From contig NZ_KB899091.1 of the NCBI RefSeq assembly GCF_000378045.1, forward strand, positions 62,001-126,000: a stretch of DNA of 64,000 nt, given 5' to 3'. A program made the position numbers and the translations under genes. Source of the DNA: Marinobacterium rhizophilum DSM 18822 (GTDB lineage Bacteria; Pseudomonadota; Gammaproteobacteria; Pseudomonadales; Balneatricaceae). Below are positions 1 to 9,700 of this stretch, piece after piece (within the stretch, counting starts at the first letter, position 1; each line of letters starts with the position of its first letter). The notes below the pieces were generated by a model, which was not told the DNA's origin, made no database searches, and saw only the letters and a list, made by a program, of their open reading frames with translations.

Positions 1-153
1 GCGCTCTGGACAGAAGCCGACTACGTAGCCTTGATTCACGAGTATTTGGACGGGGCGGGTTTCGTCCAGGTTCTGGGGCGCACCGCGCCACAGATGCAGG
101 TCGATGTGATGTGCTTGACTAGCGCACAATGGATGAATTGTAGTGCGATCCAT
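1..153 (-). CDS. Partial protein, possibly the N-terminus of a nuclease
   Basis: The first 51 codons of a minus-strand gene that runs off the left edge. An AGGAG-type ribosome binding site lies about 8 bases before the ATG (GGAGGATAGAGAA then ATG), which supports a real start. The fragment reads MDRTTIHPLCASQ and later LVNQGYVVGFCPER. The latter resembles the short segment that precedes DNA/RNA non-specific (NUC1-type) endonuclease domains, but the catalytic region is outside the window, so the function is only a guess. It is in the same orientation as the phospholipase and peptidoglycan hydrolase genes that follow. No signal peptide is visible. Confidence 0.55.
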   Translation of the reverse strand, partial: MDRTTIHPLCASQAHHIDLHLWRGAPQNLDETRPVQILVNQGYVVGFCPER

Positions 154-270
154 TTCTCTATCCTCCGTTGCAGGACTAATGGTCAACAAAATGGTTTAAG
201 TGTGCGCCTGACGGCCTCCATAAGACGCGCCGCTATTTTTTATAGCCGGGCTTGAAGGACGCGTTATAGA

Positions 271-1290
271 TTATTGTTCCACTTCATATTCGCGCTCTAA
301 TATCCATGGTTTATAAACTGGATTAACCTCGTTATTAACACTTTTCTTACGTTGCAAGACACTACTATGAACAATAGGCTTGTCTGCTCTTTTTGAATCC
401 CAAAAGCGCCTTTTCTTACGATAAAATTTCGTCCAGCCTTTGCCACGAGAATTGTGCATGCACCCGTTCACATCACCATGAATAGAAACAGTGTTTTGCG
501 GATATATCACAAGCCCATGTTTAACAGCCATATCCTTCATCCACATCAACGGAATATCTGACAAGTCTTGTTCGCTATAACCACCCCCGACGTCGGTATG
601 CATTCCACAGAACCATACTTGTTTAACAGTTTGATACGATAAAATTTCTGGATCCCATAGTATCGGATGAAAAATCTGTCGTTCGTCATCGATGGCTAAG
701 GCCTGATAAGCGTTCTCAACAGTTTTGCTTAACTTAAAGTTATGAAATACATGTTTTAAACCGGGAATCAAGCTTATTAGCACATCGATAGTTTTAAATG
801 GCATACCTAATGCCGCAACAGCATCATAGCAACCTAAAAACCTAATTTTTGTCCACATTGTGTGATGAGCCGATAGAAATACACTTGCTCTTCTTTCACG
901 TTCAAATTCGTCTTCAATTCGGTAGGTTTTGTAAGCATTGTCTATCAACTCTGGACGAGCTTTCGGCATTATCCCAAAATAATGGATAAAGCTCGACAGG
1001 CTACGAACTGTCGCTGCACCACGACTAAATCCAAACAGATAGATCTGATCGCCTGCTTCAAAATTCTCAAAAATAAATGTGTAGCACTCTTTTATATTCT
1101 TTGAAATACCAGCACCGCCAATATTTCCAGACAGTTTTCGCCACCCTGTACCTAAGCCGCGATCATAGAATGATATTTGCTGTGAAGTACGATCTTCAAC
1201 CATGTTAAATAGCTTGTAAATGTTCGTATTTGAACCTTTACCACCCTCCTGACCGGTGCCATCAGAAAATATCACAATGTTTTTCGACAT
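271..1290 (-). CDS. DUF2235 phospholipase/hydrolase (Tle1-like alpha/beta hydrolase)
   Basis: A 339-residue protein matching the DUF2235 family, which includes the Tle1 phospholipase effectors of type VI secretion. It begins with the typical FSDGTGQ segment (residues 8-14). The nucleophile elbow GFSRGA is at about 87-92, with Ser89 as the likely nucleophile. The late motif TDVGGGY carries the probable catalytic Asp. There is no signal peptide or membrane segment, so export would need a dedicated machine or cell lysis. The ATG follows AAGGAG at 7 bases. No type VI genes, VgrG or immunity protein are visible nearby, so calling it a T6SS effector would be inference. It is the first complete gene of the island's lytic set. 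Confidence 0.85.
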   Translation of the reverse strand: MSKNIVIFSDGTGQEGGKGSNTNIYKLFNMVEDRTSQQISFYDRGLGTGWRKLSGNIGGAGISKNIKECYTFIFENFEAGDQIYLFGFSRGAATVRSLSSFIHYFGIMPKARPELIDNAYKTYRIEDEFERERRASVFLSAHHTMWTKIRFLGCYDAVAALGMPFKTIDVLISLIPGLKHVFHNFKLSKTVENAYQALAIDDERQIFHPILWDPEILSYQTVKQVWFCGMHTDVGGGYSEQDLSDIPLMWMKDMAVKHGLVIYPQNTVSIHGDVNGCMHNSRGKGWTKFYRKKRRFWDSKRADKPIVHSSVLQRKKSVNNEVNPVYKPWILEREYEVEQ

Positions 1291-1396
1291 AATATTCTCC
1301 TTTGGGTCGTAGTTAACAATAATGATGTAACCAATGGGAACGCATGAGGTTTGGATCAGCTGGGCCAGACCGCGCTCCTTTTGTTCAAGGGCACCT

Positions 1397-2932
1397 TCAT
1401 TCTTCGCGCCAGAAGTCGAGATACCCTAACAGGCTGGACATCTGGATCTTGCGACTGCGTACGAAGACACCATGCCCCTCACGCACACCGCCGCCATTGG
1501 TATTGCCTTCGATAGTCTTTATGCGGTCGCCCTCGACTGCGATAACCACGCCGGCGTGACCTTGTCCGTTTCCCTTATCGATAAAGAACATCATACCCGG
1601 GCGTACAGTGCCGGGATTCGCCTCGTCGTCATCCACCACGGTGAGTGCGGTACTCTGGCCCAACTGCCAGAGCCGGTGTACGCCAGCCGTTCTAGGCACA
1701 GGGTTGTCGACATTCTTCTGCTCGCAAAGCTTGACGGCGCACCAGTACATATAAGCAACACACCAGGCAAAGTTGCCTGCAAAGGGCTTGAGTCCCGTCG
1801 CGCGAATGTAAGAGTCGATGCGCGGTCCCCGGTTTTTGAAGGGACGGTCTTCTTTGACACCCTCCTGAGACAGGCAGATTTCCAGGAAAGCCTGGCCGAG
1901 GTCCGAAACGTCACTGACGTCAGGCACAGGGGCTTCAATGCCGTCGGTTGCAAACAAGGCCTCCCAGCTCAGTTGGCCCACCTTGCCGTCAACCTCCAGC
2001 GCCTCGCCGTTCAGGTCGTCGTTCTCGGCCTGGAAGTCGCGCACCACGTTGCGCGTCATGCTGCCAAAGTCACCGTCCACGGTTAGCGGCCCATATCCTA
2101 CCTCGATGAGCCGCCGCTGAATGACCTGGATCAGTGACGGTTCGTCGCCAGATTCGGTCGAGATGGTGTGACCGGGAAACGGTACAGTGCCAGTTAGTGG
2201 TTCGGGTTCGGATCCCGGGGGATCGATCGAGCCGCCGACGATGGTCCCGCGGTCTTGTTCGTCGACGACGAAGGCGCCGATCTCGCTCTGCGGTACCCGC
2301 ATCAGGTTTCGGTCGTAGGAGAATCCGGACGGATGTTTTTTATCCAACGGAATCTGGCGCAGCATCCAATCGCTGCTGAAGAAAAAGTCTTTGGTTCCGG
2401 TAAATCCTCTGGACATGGAGAGCCACGAGACTTGTACAAGCCCCTTGTTCATCAGGGTCCGGCATACATGGCCACTGCCGTAGACACCGATGCGAAAGTG
2501 CCGCCCTAGCCGTACCAGCTCACTCTTGATGCCTTTAAAATAGGGTACGATATGGCTGTCGACGATGTCGGCGGTAAAGTCTTGGTCTACGGCAAAAAGG
2601 ATAGTGGAACCGTCGGGTTGACCAATCAGATTGGCAAACTCAACAGCACGATTGGTACTTTTGACACCGTTTTGCTCGCCGAAATCCGAGGCTGTTCGAT
2701 TGTTATCTTGATAAACCGGGAGGATGGCGAAACCTTCGCGAGAGATGAGCTTGGCCTCGTCTGGCGAGATCGTCTTCGCTCGGCGCGTACTGGCATAGTA
2801 GCGGATAACAGTTTGAACGCGATTTTCTTTTAAAAACTCAATGAATTCCTCGCCACCGGATGCTGTTAACCTTCGGTTGGTATCGACGGTATTCCATCCC
2901 GTTGACTCTTCGAATTGCTCTTTGAAAGTCAT
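1397..2932 (-). CDS. Modular peptidoglycan hydrolase: DUF1906 + PG-binding + CHAP
   Basis: A 511-residue protein with three modules. Residues about 10-235 match the DUF1906 glycoside-hydrolase-like fold (Rv2525c type, related to lysozyme-like TIM barrels). Residues about 264-328 form a PG_binding_1 repeat containing the VDGDFG and VDGKVG signatures. Residues about 350-505 form a CHAP amidase/endopeptidase domain with probable catalytic Cys391 (AWCVAY), His459 (GHAGVV) and Glu475 (EGN). There is no signal peptide, as in endolysins and some T6SS effectors, but no holin or spanin gene is nearby. A GAGG ribosome binding site precedes the ATG. It probably cuts both glycan and peptide parts of the cell wall; the substrate cannot be read from the sequence. 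Confidence 0.85.
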   Translation of the reverse strand: MTFKEQFEESTGWNTVDTNRRLTASGGEEFIEFLKENRVQTVIRYYASTRRAKTISPDEAKLISREGFAILPVYQDNNRTASDFGEQNGVKSTNRAVEFANLIGQPDGSTILFAVDQDFTADIVDSHIVPYFKGIKSELVRLGRHFRIGVYGSGHVCRTLMNKGLVQVSWLSMSRGFTGTKDFFFSSDWMLRQIPLDKKHPSGFSYDRNLMRVPQSEIGAFVVDEQDRGTIVGGSIDPPGSEPEPLTGTVPFPGHTISTESGDEPSLIQVIQRRLIEVGYGPLTVDGDFGSMTRNVVRDFQAENDDLNGEALEVDGKVGQLSWEALFATDGIEAPVPDVSDVSDLGQAFLEICLSQEGVKEDRPFKNRGPRIDSYIRATGLKPFAGNFAWCVAYMYWCAVKLCEQKNVDNPVPRTAGVHRLWQLGQSTALTVVDDDEANPGTVRPGMMFFIDKGNGQGHAGVVIAVEGDRIKTIEGNTNGGGVREGHGVFVRSRKIQMSSLLGYLDFWREE

Positions 2933-3055
2933 GGTGAATATCCCTCATTTTTAACCAAGTTCTACTGAATCTTAATTTAGGTTTACAATGCCAGACTTCG
3001 TAATCGCTTAAATAAGACGACGATGGAGGTCGGCAGCATTTACTCGACAGACGGT

Positions 3056-3340
3056 CTAGGGGCAATTTTTCCGATTGGAAGCACAGCCTGAAAAAACCAT
3101 TCTGGAATGGGAAGGTATAAAAATATTACTACCATGGCCAACACTGCGGGGCTTTCGCGCCCACTGGAGGGTACTGCCGCAGTTTTCAATGCCGACAATG
3201 CAAGGATGGAGCAGAGCGAAAAACTCCATTACCTGGTTACGCTTGAGCGTCTTACACAGGACCTGTTGTTCTTGCTCATCAACGCCAAAGACTTCGAAAA
3301 CACTCTTGGTCAAGTCGAGACCAATGCGCATAATTTCCAT
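3056..3340 (-). pseudogene. IS110-family transposase fragment (N-terminus only)
   Basis: Starting at the ATG at 3340 (preceded by AGGAGCC), the product reads MEIMRIGLDLTKSVFEVFG, which contains the first DEDD-type Asp of IS110 transposases. It continues with the family-typical IENCGSTLQWAR and ends in unrelated residues after about 95 codons. A full IS110 transposase is above 300 residues, so the C-terminal serine-containing domain is gone. This is a dead insertion sequence remnant between the cell-wall hydrolase and a small membrane protein. Confidence 0.75.
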
Positions 3341-3405
3341 GATGGGCTCCTTCTTTACGATTGGTTGCGTAAACTTCCAATCTGGCACATAGATCCCGTA
3401 GGAGA

Positions 3406-3428
3406 GGGAGCCCATCCCATTTCCCTAG
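3406..3428. repeat. 23-bp direct repeat, copy 1 (second at 5148-5170)
   Basis: The 23 bases here recur at 5148-5170 with one mismatch; the shared core is CCATCCCATTTCCCTAG. The copies lie about 1.7 kb apart, one just upstream of the IS110 fragment and the other at the start of a small ORF. They could be scars of the same insertion or duplication event. Confidence 0.6.
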
Positions 3429-3491
3429 TTATCACAATAGTTCACCGTTCGCCCACTGGGGCTGAAGGTGAAATAGTGACTGACATAAGTA

Positions 3492-4151
3492 TCAAGCACT
3501 GGGAATTAGACCCTTAAAAAAACCTACTAAAAATATCAGCATTAGGAATGAAGCAAGCATAAGTTGGATCAATGTTGCAATGATGGCACGTGCCTTTCCA
3601 AATCTATGTATATAACCGAAGACCGGGTAGATCTTATAAGTGAGAAAACTCACGATTAAGGTAGTAAAAAACAAAAATACGACAAGTCTTAAGATTGCCA
3701 ATTGATGTTTATCAAATATATCAAGACTTGGATGAAGAAGGTAATCAAAAATCTGCAATAGTGGCCAAAAAGCACAAACATATAAACCCGATAAAAAGCA
3801 TTCTTGGAAACTGCCTTTGCCTCCAAATACCTTACCGACACCGTACATGGTAAAGCCTACAAGGGAGAAACAAAGTAAAGTTAAAGTGAAGTCCATGACT
3901 AGGAACCGAATATCAAAAAAATCAATACCTCCGTAAGCATAAAGCCTCGTGGCTGCGATAAAAATTGACATTATGTAAATAAATAAGCAAAAACCTAAAG
4001 TCGGCAAAAATATTTCTTTCGATTTCATATCAATACTGGATATGTAATTTAGTGGATTTAAAACCACTGAAATCCAAATATGAAATTGCGTTTTAAGAAA
4101 TCGACTGATCGGCCCAGCATATCCCTTGATAATGGAAATAATATCCGACAC
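3492..4151 (-). CDS. Multi-pass inner-membrane protein of unknown function
   Basis: A 219-residue protein with about five hydrophobic segments, e.g. LGFCLFIYIMSIFIA, LVMDFTLTLLCFSLVGF and ASFLMLIFLVGFF. The layout, with a soluble N-terminal part followed by a membrane bundle, is reminiscent of Yip1-domain proteins, but no diagnostic motif was seen. The start is GTG at 4151 with a GAGA-type ribosome binding site. The gene is clearly AT-richer than the protease genes further along. It follows the lipoprotein gene at 4183 with only 31 bases between, so the two are probably co-transcribed. Confidence 0.6.
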   Translation of the reverse strand: MSDIISIIKGYAGPISRFLKTQFHIWISVVLNPLNYISSIDMKSKEIFLPTLGFCLFIYIMSIFIAATRLYAYGGIDFFDIRFLVMDFTLTLLCFSLVGFTMYGVGKVFGGKGSFQECFLSGLYVCAFWPLLQIFDYLLHPSLDIFDKHQLAILRLVVFLFFTTLIVSFLTYKIYPVFGYIHRFGKARAIIATLIQLMLASFLMLIFLVGFFKGLIPSA

Positions 4152-4182
4152 GGTCTATTCTCTTAAAAAATAGGGGATACTA

Positions 4183-4848
4183 TTATTGTACAATACGTTG
4201 GGGTTTTGAAGACTTGCCATTTTCCACGATCATGCCAAACCCCTGCAAGACTTTATGTCTTTCGTATGGACGTGGATAACCAAGCGAGACAAGCAAAGAG
4301 CCTTTTGAGACCGTGATGCTGGCACGTCTATTATCGACAACTATACGAAAATCACTTGCCGGTTCTGCACAGAATCCTAATTGTTTATCACAGATACAGA
4401 CTTCGGTAACTTCCTCAAAACTGAAATCGCCATACTTTATGTATGCCACGAGTTGTGAGCTTAAGCAACCAAGTTCCGCAACCAATCGAAGGAGAGGATC
4501 GCTTTTCGGTGGTAAACGCACCGAGCCACCAACGTTAAAATAGATGGTGGCCCAACCACTACTGTCTGTTCGTACATCGTCGCCATCGAAAAGTTGGACC
4601 ACCCCATAGACTGGCTGATCGTTTACATAGACCCCGGAGGCCTCTACCTTCACCTTGCCAACATTGGCGCGGCTGGGTTCCGGAGTTGATTGTGGACGTG
4701 GCGACTCGACCTGCTCATAATCACCGCTACTATGGCTGGGCGGCTTGGTTTTTCCTATATTTACATATGGTGACATATCACAAGATGCAATTATGATCGC
4801 CACAAAAAAAATCGAACACTTTGAGAGTGATTTCAATATGTAAGACAT
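4183..4848 (-). CDS. FecR-like lipoprotein
   Basis: A 221-residue protein with a short lipoprotein signal ending in IIIASC (lipobox Cys about residue 23). A Pro/Ser-rich linker follows, then a beta-rich segment (VEASGVYVNDQPVYG, GDDVRTDSSGWATIYF, GGSVRLPPKS) typical of FecR-like domains that present a metal- or polysaccharide-related beta structure in the periplasm. Two close cysteines (CICDKQLGFC) are unusual. A GGAG site precedes the ATG. It is paired with the membrane protein gene immediately downstream. The precise role is unknown. Confidence 0.6.
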   Translation of the reverse strand: MSYILKSLSKCSIFFVAIIIASCDMSPYVNIGKTKPPSHSSGDYEQVESPRPQSTPEPSRANVGKVKVEASGVYVNDQPVYGVVQLFDGDDVRTDSSGWATIYFNVGGSVRLPPKSDPLLRLVAELGCLSSQLVAYIKYGDFSFEEVTEVCICDKQLGFCAEPASDFRIVVDNRRASITVSKGSLLVSLGYPRPYERHKVLQGFGMIVENGKSSKPQRIVQ

Positions 4849-4878
4849 GTTCTCTCCCCCACCTAGGAAATATTTAAA

Positions 4879-5157
4879 TTAACAATTCAACTTTAATCCG
4901 AGAAATCTGCAGCTGGCTAGAGTATTCGCACAGTCTATTCCATTAATTACCAACTTTATATCATCGACCTGCAGACGATCGGCCTCAATCGGCGAACCAT
5001 TTTCGTCGAATGAAGCTATCCTTAGCGTAATCATGCAGGCTGTATCATCGGCGTCAGCCGCACCGTCGCGCTTTACATCATGTCCCAAACAACCATCGGT
5101 GCGTTTTATTATATGTGAGCATTTCGTACGGAGATGATTAGGAAAATGGGAGTCCAT
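4879..5157 (-). CDS. Small hypothetical protein (92 aa)
   Basis: A short ORF directly upstream of the lipoprotein gene and in the same orientation. The product has several cysteines (CSHIIK, GCLGHD, ACMITL, ASCRFLGLKLNC) and no obvious signal peptide or family. Its first codons overlap the second copy of the 23-bp repeat, so the start may be a chimera left by a rearrangement. It could be a truncated secreted protein that has lost its signal sequence. Confidence 0.35.
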   Translation of the reverse strand: MDSHFPNHLRTKCSHIIKRTDGCLGHDVKRDGAADADDTACMITLRIASFDENGSPIEADRLQVDDIKLVINGIDCANTLASCRFLGLKLNC

Positions 5158-5170
5158 CCCATTTCCCTAG
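5148..5170. repeat. 23-bp direct repeat, copy 2
   Basis: The second copy of the repeat at 3406-3428 (one mismatch), overlapping the first codons of the small ORF 4879-5157. Confidence 0.6.
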
Positions 5171-5263
5171 CAGACGCTGTAGGCAGTCGGTTGATGGCCT
5201 TGTTGTGCTGATTTCCTTCAGACATTGGATAGCGCAGGCTTCATCGCGAGCCTGCGGGACCCT

Positions 5264-5638
5264 TCAGGGCTTCAGGGCGACCTCAGTCACATTACACCCC
5301 TCCCTTTGCACATGGACTGCTTTTCTCGCCATCTTTGCCTCTAAAAGAGTATTCGACATCCGATTTACCGCAGCAATGCACTGTGCGTTTGTTGATCCAC
5401 AAGGGGTAATAAAAAACCACTGAGCTCGTGAAGCGCCAGCAGCCCCGCAAAGAAATTCATTCCCACCCGTGCCACTCGCGAAGAGAGTAAATGAAATTTG
5501 CCCGCTCTTTTCAAGCCGTAAGGCATTGATGTGTTTAGCGTCTAGGTTCCATGCCCATGCAGGAATCGCCAGCAACGCAACGCTTGCCGCTGTAAGGATT
5601 ACTCTCTGACAGTGTGGTAATACCTTCCTAGGATTCAT
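5264..5638 (-). CDS. Small secreted/periplasmic protein of unknown function
   Basis: A 124-residue product with a clear Sec signal peptide (MNPRKVLPHC, then a hydrophobic run ending LAIPAWAW, probable cleavage after AWA). The mature part is about 95 residues with four cysteines (FLCGAAG, TPCGSTNAQC, EGCNV) that could form two disulfides. AGGAG precedes the ATG. The gene lies directly downstream of repeat copy A with its candidate sigma-54 promoter, so it is the likely first gene of that transcription unit. No family was recognised. Confidence 0.6.
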   Translation of the reverse strand: MNPRKVLPHCQRVILTAASVALLAIPAWAWNLDAKHINALRLEKSGQISFTLFASGTGGNEFLCGAAGASRAQWFFITPCGSTNAQCIAAVNRMSNTLLEAKMARKAVHVQREGCNVTEVALKP

Positions 5639-5937
5639 CTCGGTTCTCCTATTGAATATCGTGTTTAGTCATGCCGGCCGTCGCGGGCGAACGGCGCCGA
5701 GCAGCTACGCTACCGCCCCTCCAGACATACGGAAAGCTGATATCGAATCAAAGCCAAGGGTTAGATCAATAACGATCACGACATCCCGCCGATACATTAC
5801 GTTCGCCAAGACTTGGAAGAAGATCACCAATAATCATAGGCGCATATATTAGGCATACGGCGGCTGCCTTTTTTACAAAACCCCTGACTCCAAGAAACAT
5901 CCAACATGAACATATCTTCTATCTACGCAACAGATAA

Positions 5938-5955
5938 AGCATATTCCATACCAAA
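5938..5955 (-). promoter_or_regulatory. Candidate sigma-54 promoter, copy A
   Basis: The minus strand reads TTTGGTATGGAATATGCT. It has the invariant GG and GC of a -24/-12 promoter exactly 10 bases apart, with T before GG and T after GC. The same 18 bases occur unchanged in copies B and C although surrounding sequence has diverged. The predicted start is about 290 bases before the gene at 5638. The function is inferred. Confidence 0.6.
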
Positions 5956-6017
5956 CGGAAAGATGATGATAATAGGTTGAATTTAATGAATATTAATTAT
6001 TATATGCGAGTTCGTGC

Positions 6018-6033
6018 GGGTTTGAATCAACCC
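6018..6033. promoter_or_regulatory. Palindrome GGGTT-N6-AACCC, copy A proximal site
   Basis: An inverted repeat with a 6-base centre, 66 bases upstream of the -24 GG. The equivalent sites in copies B and C have the same spacing and distance. It is a candidate activator-binding site. Confidence 0.6.
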
Positions 6034-6106
6034 ACCACAAAAATCAATAAAATATGTGAACCAATTTTAAATCAAACGGTTAACTTCAGACAGCATACAT
6101 ATTCGG

Positions 6107-6126
6107 CTGGGTCACATTCGACCCAG
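6107..6126. promoter_or_regulatory. Palindrome CTGGGTC-N6-GACCCAG, copy A distal site
   Basis: A perfect 7-bp inverted repeat with a 6-base centre, about 91 bp centre-to-centre from the proximal site. The distance to the promoter (about 165 bp) is normal for an enhancer of a sigma-54 activator. Confidence 0.65.
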
Positions 6127-6226
6127 GTAACTACTGATTGAAGTGTTCAAATAATAAGTACGACACTCATGGTTGAGCGGCGGGCGGTAATCAACTGCTG
6201 ACAGTGATGCTTCAGCTCGGAAAGGT

Positions 6227-6358
6227 GTGATCCCAGATCACTCCACTCTTCTGAAGTTCCGTCACCTACTGGAGCGACAAGGCCTGTCGCGCCAGATCTT
6301 CGACAAGATCAATCAGTGGCTGTCTGAAGCGGGAGTGCTGCTCAAGGAAGGCGCGAAT
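6227..6358 (+). pseudogene. IS5-family transposase fragment
   Basis: The plus strand reads IPDHSTLLKFRHLLERQGL and then IFDKINQWLSEAGVLLKEG, the N-terminal conserved block of IS5-family transposases. The rest of the gene is missing; sequence switches to an IS30 remnant at about 6355. A matching but shorter fragment lies at the end of repeat copy C. Confidence 0.75.
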
Positions 6359-6416
6359 TCAACTCTGAAGTGCGACTCTCCCCTATGAAGCATGAAGGTA
6401 TTCGTGGAATACCACT

Positions 6417-6590
6417 TCAGGCTGTCTGAACTGGAGACATTATTCGGGGCCTCAGGTTCAACCGCTTCTCTGCCAGCCTGACATCCTCTTCAGTGATCGT
6501 TCGCAGATCCGTACCTTTCGGGATGTACTGGCGTAGCAGACCGTTAAAATTCTCGTTCAGCCCTCGCTCCCATGACGAGTACGGATGAAC
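6417..6590 (-). pseudogene. IS30-family transposase C-terminal fragment
   Basis: The minus strand reads SSWERGLNENFNGLLRQY, then IPKGTDLRTITEEDV and LNLRPR, which is the DDE-domain end of IS30 transposases. The sequence after the stop (AGTCGCACTTCAGAGTTGA on the minus strand, near 6360-6378) matches the end next to the second IS30 remnant at 17518-17675. Only the last 57 codons remain. Confidence 0.75.
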
Positions 6591-6726
6591 TTTAATAAAA
6601 TAGTTGGCACTAAAACAGGGAGGTTTACAGTCATGCCACAGAAACGGGTGCAGGGGCGCGGATATGCTGGTTTCTGTGGCGTTCGCATTGGCCTGCGGCC
6701 AATGATGAAATATCCCTTTTTAACTA
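6591..6726. other. Intergenic hairpins downstream of the M6 protease gene
   Basis: It holds an 11-bp inverted repeat (GCCACAGAAAC at 6635-6645 and its complement at 6670-6680) and a perfect hairpin ATTGGCC-TGC-GGCCAAT at 6687-6703. The latter follows the protease stop codon by about 24 bases and could end its transcript, but there is no run of U. No gene is seen here. Confidence 0.45.
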
Positions 6727-9700
6727 TTAACCCGCCGGGTTAATAGAGCCCTGTTTCAGCGTGATCTCGTTCGACACCGAAGAGCCAAGCCGATCTGTGC
6801 GGTCGAACCAAGCCTCCACCACCATCGTTTTCCCCTTCTCGATTGTAGTGTCGAGGAAAAAACTGCCATCAGACTGGATTGGCGCGGCGCGCCAGACTGG
6901 GGCTCCCTCCGGCCCATCGATCAGCATTCTAATTCGTGCGGCCAGCGGTTGATCGTCGGTGAGGTCGATAGCCGTATCAGCCAACACGTGCAGCCAGCCG
7001 TGAACGACGACCCTGCCGTGGAACCAAGTGCCTTGCACCAATTCGAGGTTCGTCCGGAACCGCGGGCGTATATGGTAGAAGCAGCTGCCCCAGATCTCGT
7101 CGGCTTCCTCAGCCCTGCGCCACGCCGTCAGCAGAAAGCCGCTGTCGTTGTCGCAACCCGGCCGGATCACAGCATCGTCCAACTCGAGCTTGCAGTTGAA
7201 CACCCGTGCCTGGCCCGACGGAATCGCCTGCTCACGCGGTGAAATCGTCAGTTTCGATCCATAGGGCAAACCGCTCGGAACCAAAGCGGCAATTTCGGTG
7301 CCAACCCGGTCGTTGTGGACCTGCATTGGAAAGTTGATCGGCGGGTAAGGCGAGCTCGTCAGCGCCTCGAAGTCAAAGACGTTCTGCTGCGCGTTGTTGT
7401 TTTGCAGCTTCACGTCGTCGGAGGACAGTGCCACCGTATCGCCCGTGGCCGGATCGACCTCGCTGGGTATCGTCCAGTCGATGATCTCCATCCTCATGCA
7501 CTGGTGCACGTTAGTCGAATTGTCGACCTGCCAGTCGAAGACCGCGATCTCGTTGGTCCCGGGGCCCACTTCCGATATCACCTGAGTGCCGCGGTTGATC
7601 CATCGGCCGTCATCGCCCGCCCCCGGCGGATCACAGACGAACCAGCGAACATTGACGTCTTCGGCACGGACGTTGCCGGCATTGTGGACCCGTGCCACTA
7701 CATAGTGCGGCTCGATACCGGTGTTGGGAAAGCGCACAGTCTCTCCCTGATCGGTCGGCGTTCCGACAGGATAGACGCGGGGGACCGTTGGGTCCGGGTT
7801 GTCGCCCGGCCAATCGACCCAGATATCCGGGCTCTTCCAGCTTGGCACGTGATCCTGGAAGTAAAGGTCGATATATTCGACCTGCTCGCGCTCGACACGG
7901 ACCCGGTAGACCGGAATTGACCCGCGCACCGTACGGATGTCGGCGACCTCGGCCACGCAGCCCTTGACCGGAAACTCCGGCGCGGCCGCGAAATCCCAAG
8001 TGTCGTTGATCGCTCGCAGCTCGGTACCGTCGTTCAGAAGATGCACCGACCGCCGGTAGAGCCCGTTCACCGCCCAGTGCCGGTCGGAATTCGGATCGAG
8101 CCCGTTGGTGGCGATCACCGTCGGTTCCGGGCTGAGGTTCTGCGAAAAGTTCGAGCCTTCCGCCCTGAGTTCCAGAAATGCCGTGACACCACCGTCGCTG
8201 CCCAGGTTCAGTTTCATCAACTGTCCGATCGGCACTGATCCACCCACTTCGTTTCTTACGTCGTTGCGTATGGCGTTGTCCCAGTATTCCACCGGGACTA
8301 GCCAGGCTTCGGTCACCGAGGTGCCCGTGGACGAGGGCAGATCAACGAATATTGTGCGGTTGACGTTCGGATGCGGGTCATCGGCAATCCAGCCCAGCTT
8401 CCACTTGGACCAGCCGCAGAAGTGGTGGAAGTTCGAATTGCCTCCTGCCATCATCGCCCAGGGATCGACGTAGCCCACGTCGTCGCGATAACCGTTCGCC
8501 GCATAGAGATCGGGTAAACCGATCGCGTGCCCGATTTCGTGGGCCATCACGCCCGCCTGGTTGGTCATTTGCGGATTGTTGAAGGCGTTGAACCGCTGAC
8601 CGATGATCGTCGCGGTGCCCATCTGCACTGGATCCTCCCCACCGGGCGGGTTCTTATCGGTGGCAAAGTGCCCCCGGGCGTACATGCGTTTGCTGCCAAA
8701 ATCGGCTGGGTCGTTGCAAGCCCATTGGTCGGCGAGCGGGATGCCGGGATGCGGCGCACCGACATGCGCGATCATCATCACGTCGAAATTATCGAACATC
8801 GATTCGACCGTACTCCGGTCCCATGCGGTAGTTGCTCGGATGTGATCGAGCGCTGCCGTAAAGGTATCGTCGGCGAGGTCTATCGCGTGACGCAGCGCGT
8901 TGGAGTTGTTTGGCCCGCTCTCGCTTCCGGGATTCGGCGTGGCGACGTCCCACCCGGTGCCTGCCAGCTCCGAGCTTGACAGCCGCTCGATTGTAGCGAG
9001 CTGGCCGCCTGTATCGGCTGTGAGGTTCACCCCGACAGTAATCTCCTGAGCGGCGGCATCGAAATCCGTCGTCACAGAAGTATTGAAATAGGCCATGGTA
9101 CCGCCGATGCCTTCGCCGGCATCGGCTTGAGCCGCTCGCAGGCTCTCACGGAAAAATGCGCTGACGGCACCGCTGGAATCCAGCACCCCCGGGATGTGGG
9201 CCGCCGAAAGGCCGAGCGCGGCGAGGGGAGCTGCCGGCACCCCAGGCCCGGTCACCGTTATCTGGCCTTTCTGGATGGCTGCGCCGCCGGCCGACGCGAT
9301 CCGGAACCGGCCCTGCGCGCGCCCGAAAGCGGTATCGGCACTGGAGGTCCGTATTCTCCGAAACTCTATGTCCTGGATCAGCACGGGGTTGCCTGTTATC
9401 GTGGCTTCGGCGGCGCGGATTGCGTTGGTCAGCAGATCGCCGAGACCTCCGAGGAACCCGGCGATGTCACCGCCCTGATTCACGGTCAGCGTAGTGGCCG
9501 GAAAGTTCAGTGTTAGGACATGGTTGTCGCCGGTCTGCGTCACGACTGTCAGCTCCAGCGTCTCGGTGCCGTCAAAAGTCAGCGAAACTGGAAAGTTGCC
9601 AAGATTCGCGCTGCTCCACATCGCGGCAAAGGGCATATCGTATATCTTGACAGCGCCCGCGCGTGGGTTGGCCCGCATCTCGAACGCTTCCGTCCCGTCG

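Larger units (their letters stand above)
5680..6312 (-). repeat. Long non-coding repeat, copy A (promoter/leader cassette)
   Basis: About 630 bp, closely similar to copy C (14808-15441) and more distantly to copy B (11403-11893). Read on the minus strand it leads into the secreted-protein gene at 5638. It contains two palindromes (6107-6126 and 6018-6033) and an 18-bp element at 5938-5955 that is identical in all three copies. A leader ORF that is open in copies B and C has two in-frame TGA codons here, so the leader is probably not translated. The distal 90 bases are an IS5 transposase remnant. Confidence 0.85.

Noticed and set aside
271-2932. Type VI secretion effector cluster
   Set aside because: DUF2235 is common among T6SS effectors, but no tss, VgrG, PAAR, adapter or immunity gene is visible in the window.
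1397-2932. Prophage endolysin module
   Set aside because: The enzyme is endolysin-like, but holin, spanin, structural and replication genes are all missing.
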